Shown here: positions 48,071-57,240 of the stretch, piece after piece
Numbering within the stretch: the stretch's first letter is position 1
How the letters are laid out: the number at the start of each line of letters is the position of its first letter
Translations under genes and position numbers: made by a program
NCBI GenBank assembly: GCA_031308135.1
Contig: JAHLJT010009419.1
Span: 39,115,221-39,179,220, forward strand
DNA: 64,000 nucleotides
Direction: 5' to 3'
Source of the DNA: Acheta domesticus
Lineage: Eukaryota > Arthropoda > Insecta > Orthoptera > Gryllidae
Notes under the pieces: generated by a model
Database searches by the model: none
What the model was told of the DNA's origin: nothing
The model's input: the letters and a program-made list of their open reading frames with translations, nothing else

Positions 48071-48300
48071 CAGTGGTGTTAAGGTCTTCTACTGATGGCA
48101 GTGGCACTCGTGCAGTAGCATGCACGAGTTTATCTGCGCCACTAGCGTTGGGAAAAGGAACGATTAGTAGTAACCCCGCCGTTTTACAAAAGGGACAGCG
48201 TTGTGTCTGGTGGCGGGGTGATGAACTGCGTGGAGGGGCGATTTCGTCGTGGCACTCGTGCCACGGACACCCGCTCGTGGCATCGACCTTGACAACACTG
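48071..48300. mobile_element. hAT-type MITE, copy 1 (just downstream of the kinase stop codon)
   Basis: 230 bp starting CAGTGGTGTTAAGGTC and ending GACCTTGACAACACTG, so the ends are near-perfect 16-bp inverted repeats. An exact 8-bp target duplication CCTTAGAG flanks it (48,063-48,070 and 48,301-48,308). An 8-bp duplication plus CAGTG ends is the signature of hAT elements. No transposase. It ends 31 bp below the kinase stop codon and so falls in the gene's probable 3' UTR. Confidence 0.92.
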
Positions 48301-48331
48301 CCTTAGAGCTTTCAAACGGAGGACGTTCTGT

Positions 48332-48875
48332 TCATTGGTGGGGGGCGTGACCGTTGCGCTCCTCGGCGTCCGGCGCCTGGACAGCGCGCGTCCAGAAGTC
48401 CGCGTCCTTGCCCAGCAGCACGCCCTCCACCAGCTCCACCACCTCCTCGCCCACCTTCTCCCGGAAGTAGTCGTCGTCCCGGAAGCATTCCTCGATGAGC
48501 TCGTCCCTCTCCTCCAGCACGAACTTCTCGAAGTTGTCGGGCGAGAAGTGGTGCTTGAAGCGCTCGGGCCCCACGAGGCTCATGTGGTGGTAGCAGGGCG
48601 TGGTGACGAGGCCGGTGGCGCGCAGGGCGTCGCAGGACGCCACCAGCTCCTCCCACGGGAGGAAGGCGTCGACGGAGGCGCCGCCGCGCGCCAGCGCCGC
48701 CGCCAGCGCGCGGTGGTAGCGCCGCAGCAGCGCCCCGCCCCGCGCCGCGCGCAGCGCCGGCCGCGTCGTCAGGTACAGCAGCTGGTTGATGTCGACGGCC
48801 GGCGGCACGTAGCGCAGCAGCTGGAAGTCCACCAGGCGCACGTCCGTCGGCGCCGCGTCCTCCCCGTCGCCGTAC
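48332..48875 (-). CDS. EcKL-family small-molecule kinase, exon 2 (C-terminal)
   Basis: Encodes the C-lobe of an ecdysteroid kinase-like (EcKL, CHK kinase-like) protein. The first base after the acceptor (TTGCCGCAG|G) completes the Arg codon split by the exon 1 donor. Translation then gives YGDGEDAAPTDVRLVDFQLLRY, with DFQ in place of the DFG of protein kinases (residues 284-286 of the spliced protein). PPAVDINQLLYLTT follows, as is usual in this family. The exon adds about 180 residues and ends in a stop at 48,332-48,334. It is GC-rich (about 70%) in AT-rich surroundings, like exon 1. A frame with an in-frame ATG starts upstream at 48,901, but that is intron sequence. EcKL proteins phosphorylate small molecules such as ecdysteroids and probably xenobiotics in the cytosol; the substrate here is unknown. 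Confidence 0.9.
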
Positions 48876-48920
48876 CTGCGGCAACGATACGCGTCGGACA
48901 AGCTGCGGCGTGGTTGGGGG

Positions 48921-49516
48921 TGTGACGTCGTCGTGAGATGAGGAATAACACAGACACGGAGTTTACTCTACATATTTATTTACAATCGTTTATTACGCTA
49001 TGTACACTCCTAAGGAACACTCCTAAGGAACGCTGCTCTCCACAGCACTCCGACTCCTGAGACGAGCCGCCTCAGTAATTGCCAAGAGAACCCCATCTCG
49101 CTACATTAGCGCCGCCCCTGGTCTCTTGTCCCGTGGCGAAAAGCCACGCCTCGCAAGACACTGCTCGCGATCACCTCCGCACATCGCTACGGTCAAACTC
49201 GAATGCCAAGGAAGCTTATTTCACCCTTGCGAGGCATCACCCCACTCCCTTGCGAGGCATCACGTGACCGACCTCCCACGCACAAAGCGTCATTTCCGCT
49301 CGAGATTTGGGCCGGCTGCAGATGGAGCCTGGCGTCCACCTGCGAACGATTTCTGTCGTCACACATCACTTGTGCGAACGGACAGCCGCCTTTCAGATAC
49401 GCCCCCAGTGGAGAGACCCTCGAGAGACCCCGGGGGTCCATCCGCCCCTGCGCGGCACGAGAGGACCAGCCCCTCCCCCTTGCATGACTTGTGCGGTCGG
49501 TCACTATGACGCTACA
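48921..49516 (-). mobile_element. Solo LTR, 596 bp, in the EcKL intron
   Basis: Read on the minus strand it begins TGTAGCGTCATAG and ends GACGTCACA, with a 4-bp duplication GGGG on both sides (48,917-48,920 and 49,517-49,520). Two minus-strand AATAAA signals lie at 48,989-48,994 and 48,975-48,980, so the LTR is transcribed in the same direction as the kinase gene. TGTAGCG is also how the larger LTR at 41,393 starts, but the two are otherwise not obviously alike. Because the flank is a G run, the exact duplication is less secure than for the other LTR. Confidence 0.75.
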
Positions 49517-49546
49517 GGGGCAACTCTGTTAACACTTCATCTACCA

Positions 49547-49779
49547 CAATGGTGTCCAGGTCTCTTACTGGTGGCAGTGGCGCGCCTCGCGGCACCGTGC
49601 CATGCCATGGGCTTCTCTGCGCAACTAACGTCGGGAAAGGGAACTATTTGTAACCCCCGCCGTTTTACATTAGTGATGGTGTTGTCTGGTGGCGGAGTGA
49701 CGAACTGCATGGAGGGGCGATTTCATCGTGCCACTCGTGCCATGGACTCCCGCTCGTGATATCGACCTTGACAACACTG
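49547..49779. mobile_element. hAT-type MITE, copy 2 (in the EcKL intron)
   Basis: 233 bp, starting CAATGGTGTCCAGGTC and ending GACCTTGACAACACTG. The flanks ATCTACCA (49,539-49,546) and GCCTACCA (49,780-49,787) match at 6 of 8 positions, a decayed 8-bp target duplication. Interior clearly homologous to copies 1 and 3, including CCCCCGCCGTTTTACA and GGAGGGGCGATTTC. Confidence 0.9.
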
Positions 49780-49789
49780 GCCTACCAGG

Positions 49790-50110
49790 GCATTTTACCC
49801 TAATGGCGATAGTGTAATTAATTTTGTCAATCGTATTGATAGCATGCAGAACTCAACAATGGAAATGACATCATATCAGGATAGCCAACTTCAGATTAAT
49901 AACACTGTTCTGTCCCGAGGGCCTAGATTCACAATTCTTTCATTTGGTTTGGTTTTATATGTGTTGCCAGAGGATACACAGTGTAATGAAATGTAAACTT
50001 GTGTGTATCAAAAATATACATATGGGCTGGCGTAAAATGTACGTGTGTATCGCTAAGGATACACATAATAGCCTAAGTGAAACGGAGGCTCCCGAAAGTA
50101 CATGTTCCAT
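49790..50110. other. Intron sequence, nothing recognised
   Basis: AT-rich intron sequence between the MITE and the duplicated segment. Confidence 0.4.
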
Positions 50111-50112
50111 TC

Positions 50113-50655
50113 CAGTAGAGATAGGGTTGTTGGGGGACACTGTAGTGGAACAACCATAAATACCGCCAAATTTACAACCATATGCTAAGTTACATAACTA
50201 GAGACCGACCAGATTAAAAAAGAATAATTCTTTTGCCTCCTATCATTTTATAATATAACGCTTCTATCCTACTACAATAGAAATATGTTAATTATGTTTC
50301 TCCTAAGAGATGATCAAAAGCTTCTGTGTCTCTTAAACGTGCTTGATCTATAGTTGTTCGAATATCCTTGGATCGTAGTTGTGCTACTTAACGATTTTAC
50401 AAATACATGATAATTTTCAGTAGAGATAGCGTTATTGGGGACACTGTAATGGAAGAATCTGAAATACTGTCAAACGGCACAATCATATGTAGGTTGTACA
50501 ACTACAGCCCAAGCATATTTAAAAAAGAACGACGTTCTCTATCGCTTCCTATCCTTCTATAACATAGTGCTTGTATTCTCCTTTAATAGAAATATGTTCA
50601 ATCCATTAAGTTTCTCTCAGGAGTGGATTGAGAGCTTCATTGTCTCTTAAATACA
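50113..50655. repeat. Direct duplication of a ~240-bp segment (period ~305 bp)
   Basis: The segment starting CAGTAGAGATAGGGTTGT at 50,113 recurs at 50,418 as CAGTAGAGATAGCGTTAT. Homology continues through GGGGACACTGTA, TTAAAAAAGAA, CTCCTATC or TTCCTATCC, AATAGAAATATGTT and GTCTCTTAAA. Identity looks like roughly 70%, so it is an old tandem duplication or two adjacent insertions of one element. Confidence 0.75.
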
Positions 50656-50659
50656 GTTA

Positions 50660-51460
50660 CATTCTTCTGGATCATTTGTACTACAAGACAGTTTACTTGT
50701 TAAATTACAGAAACGACATGGTGGTTGAAATACACTAGTTAGCGTGCCCCCCCCCCAATATACATGTTAGATTCCCGAAGTTTTCCCTCCCCTAATTTCA
50801 AAAAAAGAGGGCTTCATCTCATTTTTACAACTTTTTCCATTATTATCATCGTGCCATTAACACTTATATCTCGTACAAGCTCCAAAAATAGTTATAATAA
50901 ACAAAATTACAGTAAATACAGAATAAAATTTTAAAGAAATTGGAAGTGTTTATGGATGTACATTGAAAAACAGGAACAAATGTCCATTTTTCATTCTACA
51001 AATGTCCCATCGTGTACTAGGAAAACAAATTTCATATTCTGGGGACTAAATATTGTTCTATTTACCTTTATGTTTTGATATTCTGATTTCCAATAGTAGA
51101 ACATGAAAATCCGTACTATAACAATTATTTCACTACAAATTCATCTCCTTTACTTCAATTTTTATGTACTTCCTTGAAATACCCATCTCGATCTCCCATC
51201 TCGATCAGGTTTTTGTCCAGTTTCCCTGATCCATAGAGCAAATGCTGAGATGGCCCCTTGTTTTGCTTCTGGACGTAAATGTAGCTTCACTGTGCGCACG
51301 TTTTGTTGAGCACTCCTTTTGCTTGTAGTTCATTTACAGTTGAAATTGATTTTCTATAACTCGGGAAAAAACATTTTTCAAATATCTTTATTTTTCTAAA
51401 ATAATTATTTTCTAAATTAATTTTTTCGTTTTCGTTTTTTTTTGTTTTTTTGTTTTTAAT
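50660..51460. other. Intron sequence, nothing recognised
   Basis: AT-rich; a C run lies at about 50,748-50,757. Confidence 0.4.
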
Positions 51461-51462
51461 AA

Positions 51463-51550
51463 AATTCTGGCCCTCAAGAAAATGTGCGCAGATAAATTTC
51501 TTTCCCCACACGTCATATACAGTTTTTACTGTTTTTTGACTAAATAAATA
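51463..51550 (-). repeat. Interspersed repeat, copy B
   Basis: Reverse complement almost identical to 22,941-23,033. An A/T-rich (TAAA)n end is next to it in both copies. Beyond the shared ~90 bp both copies run into different AT-rich sequence. Confidence 0.65.
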
Positions 51551-51554
51551 AAAA

Positions 51555-52880
51555 AATAAAATAAATAAATTTGCAGTTCTCCTTTTCTAGATATTATTTA
51601 CAAGTGCTTTGCATTGATTTGAATGTATTAGATTGTATTGATTATACAAATACTACGTATATTCATATTTTATCTCCCGTTTATCCTCTCATTTAAATGT
51701 TTTTTTAGGAATTGAGAGAAGCCTCGTTCCTGTAAAATTATATTCCACGAATTATGATAGTATATCCAGAACACTATGTAAAATGTCTTAGAAGGCTTGT
51801 TTTCCACCTTCAAATGCGGAATTTGTCCTTGACTGAGATCAAACCGTCACTTTGATTTCAAAAGTTTGTTCTGAACCTTCGAAGACAAAGAATTTTGTAT
51901 TCATCTTTGCAGATTGTTTATTTTTGTCTTGTTTGTTAATTAATATACTTTTATTTTTATTGTTATTTTCTTTTATTGTATCAGTTTTGATCGATATTTA
52001 TCTATCTAAACAAAACTGTTTTACATCATTCCGAATGGAATACTTTTTCATAGTCGCATGCTAACTGTATTGTCGTCTTCAAGAATCATTAACAATGTAC
52101 CATCAATTTCAATAATTTTATCAATTAAGACCGTCGCCGTAACATGGAATCAGAGTAGGAAGTGAGATGTTATACTTACAAGCAAATTACCCATAGTAAT
52201 GTTTTTTATCCATTTTCAATTGATCATTATTTATATTCCTTTAAATTAATGTTCTAATGTGGATTAAATCGACAAAAGAGGGATTTGATAAATCGTCGAA
52301 AACATTTCATCAGGAAAACTGCGTGCAACGTTATCTCTGTGTGGCGCAATAGGCCACGTACGAAAGCAGGTAATAACGTGGTGGGGAGAGTATATTATCA
52401 TCTGAACAGGATCGAATCAAGGCAATTTCCGAGAGGCTTCAGTGCGTTCGACTTAGCTCTCAGTTGCGTCCGTTCCCTGAGGATAATCGAGGATTCAGGC
52501 AACAGAGGCGTAAGTGAGACGTAGCACGCTTGCAAAATGAATACGGCAAAGCGTTATGGCAGTAATAATTGAGTGGTATTTTTGACATAACAGTAATGCA
52601 AGGTGGAAATTGTTCTCGAGACTGAATAGAATGTTACTGATGGGTAAATGTACAGCTCATACTTAATTTGTTTTACTAGTGAAAGAACAACAAAATAATT
52701 ATGTGCGCCTAGTGATTTTGTTTGCAGCAAGTTCTAGTTTATGTATTATCATTGTCAATATGTATATACTTACAGTCACGAACGAACATCATAAAAGTTA
52801 ATGAGACATTAATATTTATGTCGCGCATGTGGTTTCTGCGCTTCGAGACTTATTTCCCACTGTGGTCTCCCCCCAGTTCA
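51555..52880. other. Intron sequence, nothing recognised
   Basis: AT-rich. A short GC-richer piece at 52,360-52,520 shows no gene or repeat family I can name. Confidence 0.4.
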
Positions 52881-52883
52881 ATT

Positions 52884-53117
52884 GAAGAGCTTGGTACAAG
52901 CCACTCCTACCACAGCAAGACTCCCGCTATTTGTAAATGTTAATATCTTGATTTGGATCGAAGTGTGTCTCGTCTTGTTACAACCCCCAAGCCTTTCATA
53001 TATATGAACAAGACAAGATAAGTCACACTTTCACCAAAACCGAGATATTAACATTCACAAATAGCGGGAAGCTTGCTGTGTTTGGTGTCTTGTCTTGTTC
53101 ACTATTCCAAGCTCTTC
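52884..53117. mobile_element. Fold-back MITE, ~100-bp arms
   Basis: The ends are GAAGAGCTTGG on the left and CCAAGCTCTTC on the right. The complementarity extends inwards through CACAGCAAG / CTTGCTGTG, CCCGCTATTTGT / ACAAATAGCGGG, ATGTTAATATCT / GATATTAACAT and GTCTTGTT / AACAAGAC. The loop at about 52,980-53,010 contains a CATATATATG palindrome. Arms are roughly 85% complementary, with no coding capacity. Confidence 0.8.
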
Positions 53118-53127
53118 ATTTTGCTAG

Positions 53128-53581
53128 AGGCAACTCCACATTGTAGCGAGCGACTGTCGTTGGGTTGCTTGTTATTTGCCGAATATCAAACATTTAGTGC
53201 AGTGGTGTCAAGGTCTTCTATTAGTGGTAGTAACAAGCTTCCTGACACCGTAGCATGCCACGAGCTTCTCTGGGCAACTAGCATCGGGAAAGGAAACTAT
53301 TAGTAACCCCGACGTTTTACAATAGTGATGGCGTTGTCTCTGGTGACGGGGTAACGAACTGCGTGAAGGGGCGATTTCGTCGTGGCACTCGTTCCACGGA
53401 CTCCCGCTCGTGGCATCGACCTGGACAACACTGATTTAGTGCTCGCCTGTCGGTCTTTGGGGCACATCAAAGAAAGCGAACATTCGCCGCGCACCTCGAG
53501 GTGCTCGGTGCCAAGCGGCTACTCGGAACTGAGCGAGCAGCCGCTCCCTACTCGCCGAAAGCCGAACGATTGGAGCGGCCA
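53128..53581. mobile_element. MITE family 2, copy A, split by hAT MITE copy 3
   Basis: Left end AGGCAACTCCACATTG; the right end in reverse complement is GGCCGCTCCAATCGTTCG. It shares GGGTTGCTTG(T/C)TATTTGCCGA and AAGCGAACATTCGCCG with copy B. The hAT MITE and its 8-bp duplication interrupt it at 53,200. Confidence 0.7.
53200..53433. mobile_element. hAT-type MITE, copy 3 (in the EcKL intron)
   Basis: 234 bp, starting CAGTGGTGTCAAGGTC and ending GACCTGGACAACACTG, with the exact 8-bp duplication ATTTAGTG on both sides (53,192-53,199 and 53,434-53,441). Inserted inside another MITE, so it is younger than that copy. Confidence 0.92.
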
Positions 53582-53585
53582 TAAG

Positions 53586-53810
53586 CCGGCTTCACACATT
53601 CGACGAGTAGCGAGTGACCATTCATCGAATTCGAGTGGTGAAAATGGGTTGCTTGCTATTTGCCGAGTGACGAACATTCGGTGCTCATCCTATCCACCGT
53701 GTGTCGGTCTTTAGGACACGTCAAAGGAAGCGAACATTCGCCGAGCACAACAGCTACTAGGAACTGGGCGTCGCTCGCTGCTCGCCGAATGCCGAATGTG
53801 TGGAGCTGCC
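53586..53810. mobile_element. MITE family 2, copy B
   Basis: Left end GCCGGCTTCACACATTCG; right end in reverse complement AGGCAGCTCCACACATTCGG. It lies head-to-tail with copy A only a few bases away. No target duplication could be fixed because the two copies abut. Confidence 0.65.
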
Positions 53811-53814
53811 TTTT

Positions 53815-55755
53815 GTGAGAAGGCTGAATTTCCATACGAATGTTCCCGACGATCCCCGATGTTTCGGCGATAACTGTATAATATAATGGCGATACAAGAC
53901 AGCTAATTCGCTTTGTTTGTACAAGTGTTTAGAGAATAGACAGCATTTGTATTCAGAACAGATTTCAAATGTTGAAGAAAATGGAATTCGTCTCTGACTG
54001 CTACAACTTTTGATAAGATAAATAAGGTATTACAGTATGAATATTCTTTTAACTGGTATCCCAATGAAGTACCTGCCACTTCGTTTGCCTAGTTGCATCT
54101 AATAGTGATTGTTATAGTGTTTGCTAGTGATTTCATTGATTGTGATCGTTGTTATCTGATGCTGAAATGTAATTTTTCTTTTTCTGTCAGTTTCTTTGTG
54201 TGTCGCGTGCTATTTTGTTAGAGATGAATTAATTTTGTGGCCATGTGCTTCGTGTTGAATTTGTATATGGTATGATTGTGTTTATCTGTGACCATTTTTG
54301 TCCTAGACAATACATTGATGTATGTATTGATAAATAGTGGATGTTGGTTTTTAAATAGATATGTTACATTGTATTTAAACAACTTCAACTGCGGTTCTTC
54401 CACCACAAAGAAAGCAACATTGATACTAGATGCAAGTAGTTTTGGAATAACGTTGTTGAGGTCGTACTTAAAGAGGAATATTGTATTAGACATGTCAAAC
54501 CGCGCCCGTACAAGTTACTGGCCCGCCTGGAAGGCCCCGCGCTCCGGCGAGCACAGGTAACATCCCCTAACTTTATTATCTTTTCCCCTCCAAAATCAGA
54601 AAAGGGTATACACACGCAAGCTGAAGCTGTGCGAGGTGTGGAATAATGACTACATAACAAAATACATTTGTCAGATTTGTTCTATCGAGCAACCGAGATT
54701 TGAATCATGAGTATAGTGTTTACTATTTATGATCGTTTTATGTTTTTTATCTTCTTAAATTCTTCCTCGTAAAAACATGTTTGCCAAGAGAATGTTTGAA
54801 TCGCGATTTTTTCGTTATTTTCGTTTCGTGTTTTTGTGAAGTCATTTGGTTATTTTGTATATTGCAATAATGTGAAATAAATAAACAAGTTAACAATTCT
54901 TGCTTGCGGACGGACACTTCCTTTAATAGAAGAATCTTTGTCTAATAAATCTCCAAAACGTCACGCAGAAAGTTAATGTAGTTCTCTTAAGTAACCACTA
55001 TCATAAAATTAAAATACTTTTGATTTGAAATGCTTAAATTTACTTTGAAGTGACTATTTGAAATTTGTCTCATGTAGTATTACACTTTAATAGAGTATTT
55101 CTTTGTTTGGATGGAGGAAATGAAAGTTAAGATAGCTAAATTTGGGGCAAAACTGTAGCCACTCCAGCAATTTATACAACCCTCCCTTTTAAATCTTGTT
55201 CCAGTTGTTCAAATCTGATGTACATTGTCTACTATTATTAAGTATTAATTCAGAATTCTACTACTTCACTTCTCAAAATTCCTATTGACATATTTCCCAA
55301 ATTTCGGTGTTCCGATTGATTTTTTGCTAATTCATTCCGGATATAAACACTATTTCTATATTTCATAATACCGCGAATTGTCATCTGTTAGATATTTTAC
55401 ATGAATTAGCAGAAAAATATCTCGAAATGCCCACGAGAAGAGAGGTTGGATGAGAGATGATTCGATACACGGTACACCGGCGTATGAGCTCAATATTTTT
55501 GCACGAGAAACTATTCTTCACGCAGTGAGCTACGAAAACTATTCTTTCTGGTTTCTATACATTGGTAGATACGTAATGTATAACGTATGCCTATTTAAAA
55601 AAAACATAATTTGACCAGAACTCCTCGTCGTTCGGTGTATTGATATTTGAAACACGCACGCACAAGCTGCACAGTTTTCGCATCCAGCAAGGAAACTACT
55701 GAGAAACATCGTTTTAGGTCGGTATAGTGCATATTTAGAGAAATATAAGAAGGCC
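53815..55755. other. Intron sequence, nothing recognised
   Basis: AT-rich intron sequence up to the donor of exon 1. No transposon or RNA gene identified. Confidence 0.4.
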
Positions 55756-55758
55756 TAC

Positions 55759-56561
55759 CGGAAAAGAATGTTGTTGGACCAGAGATCTCCGTGGTTCATA
55801 ACGTTTCGAAACTTGGTAGACGGTCTCATGAGCTCCACCATCTTGGCATGAATAGTCGGAAACTTCTCAAGGATGCGGTCGATGTCCGGGCGACTCTTCA
55901 GCTGAGGCACGTATTCCACGGCCTTCTGCACGCCGCGCAGCGCGCCGGCGAACCACCGGTGGATGACGGCGGTGGGTTTCTCCACGAAGAGGCCCTCGGC
56001 GAAGGCGTCGGGCCGACGGTCCAGCAGCGGCGCGGGGCGGCCGGTCTCCCGCTGGAGGGCGGCCTCCAGCAGCCAGGCGCTGGCGTGGAAGTCCGCGAGG
56101 GCCTCCAGCGCGGCGGCGACGTGCGCGAAGTCGAACGGTCGCCGGCGGTCGCGCTCCACGAAGCCCTGCGCCATGAGGTCCTCCATGAGCAGGGCGTCGG
56201 CGCGCGCCAGGTACGCCCGCGGGGCCCACGGGCGCGCGCCGGGCGGGAGCGCGCGCATCGCCGGGAAGAAGTCCCGGTAGGCCACCGCCTCCTTGAGGAA
56301 CGCCGTGGACGCCATTTGCGTGCAGTCCGAGGGCAGCGCCTTCACGAAGAAGGCCAGCTCGCGGGCGGCGCCGTCCGGCAGTCGGACGCTCACGCGCACG
56401 GGAAGCGAGTCGCCGACGAAGCCCCCGAACTCGCCGTCGCCCGCCGCCGCACGCACGCTCGCCAGCGTCGCGCGCGCGCCGCCCGCCACCCCGTCTTCCT
56501 CCAGGCGGCGCCGCGCCGCCGACAGCCACTCCGCGTCGCTCAGGAGCGACAGCTGCACCAT
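55759..56561 (-). CDS. EcKL-family small-molecule kinase, exon 1 (N-terminal)
   Basis: Encodes residues 1 to 267 and part of 268 of a predicted 448-residue kinase of the EcKL family, slightly longer than the 400-430 residues usual for it. Visible landmarks are the N-lobe strand ELAFFVKALP with the likely ATP-binding Lys at residue 74, FLKEAVAYRDFF with the helix-C Glu at 91, and the hinge region LLMEDL at 124-129. ALADFHASAW (155-163) precedes the catalytic motif NHGDLWSNNILF, with HGD at 257-259. I chose the ATG at 56,561 (MVQLSLLSDAEWL), which fits the family's start; an upstream ATG at 56,669 would add 36 unconserved residues. The exon ends at CCG|GTAGGC. It is GC-rich, unlike its surroundings. 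Family members act on ecdysteroids or other small polar-group-bearing compounds; the substrate here is not deducible. Confidence 0.92.
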
Positions 56562-57240
56562 CGCGCTCGCAGCGAACCGGCTGGCGGGGATATCCGCGCT
56601 CTCGCAAACAGTGAGTGTTGTGTTGCCGTGACGTCTGCGGCGAGCACCCACTAACGTGTTCCCCAACAAGTTTGCCCTACGGCAACAATTCTGCTTTGTT
56701 CACTTACTTCGACGTAATTCACACTGTCTCAGGATTCAAGATATATCACCGTGAGTGGCTCTTCCAAAGAAAATGCGACCCGTTACTGCCTCAGCGCTCC
56801 GCTCTTAACGGGACAACACTCTTCAACTGATAGTTTCCACTTTGCCAATTTGACTACTGTCCAGTTGATTTATCTATTATGCCGTCCACGCTCATTTAAT
56901 TCGTTGTCCTCCAAGCCCACGCTCTCCCAACGAGCTGCGATTGCTTGGTTTAGTCGCGTTCATTTGCAGAGTGCGAGCTCCGCTGCAAGGTTCGCGCTGT
57001 GCCAGAGTGCCGCGCTTACACGGAGACAGAAGTCTTGTTCACTGAGACTCTGTTCACAGGAGGGAGTTCGCGCTTCTGTACTGCCTCCGCGTTCTGCCGC
57101 GATCTTTCCGTACCGCCAGTCGGTTTGTATATAAGCACAAGAACTGTATCATCGACACAAATCAAGGAAATGGTGGTGGGGAAACGTCATAGTTATTTGC
57201 ATGGTGCCTTCGTGTCTTACCGTAGGATTTAATACGACGC
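56562..57240. other. Upstream region of the EcKL gene
   Basis: Probable 5' UTR and promoter area on the minus strand; moderately GC-rich near the start codon. I find no convincing minus-strand TATA or initiator. A TATATAAG at 57,127-57,134 is on the plus strand and so points away from the gene. Confidence 0.35.

Larger units (their letters stand above)
48876..55758 (-). other. 6.9-kb intron of the EcKL gene
   Basis: The donor is CCG|GTAGGC (GT at 55,758-55,757) and the acceptor GCCGCAG|GTAC (AG at 48,877-48,876). Phases match: two bases of an Arg codon before and one after. The intron is made largely of transposon insertions: a solo LTR, two hAT MITEs, a fold-back element, two copies of another MITE, a duplicated 240-bp segment and an interspersed repeat. 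Only 45 bp of non-LTR sequence separate the solo LTR from the acceptor, and that stretch has no long pyrimidine tract. No other gene is visible inside. Confidence 0.85.

Noticed and set aside
48312..48957. Other long frames overlapping exon 2 on both strands
   Set aside because: GC-rich shadow frames. Only one frame carries the DFQ motif and continues exon 1.
55791..56654. Long plus-strand frames opposite exon 1
   Set aside because: Antisense shadow of a GC-rich coding exon, no family features.
56562..56669. Upstream ATG of the kinase exon at 56,669
   Set aside because: It would add 36 basic, unconserved residues; the ATG at 56,561 fits the usual start of the family.
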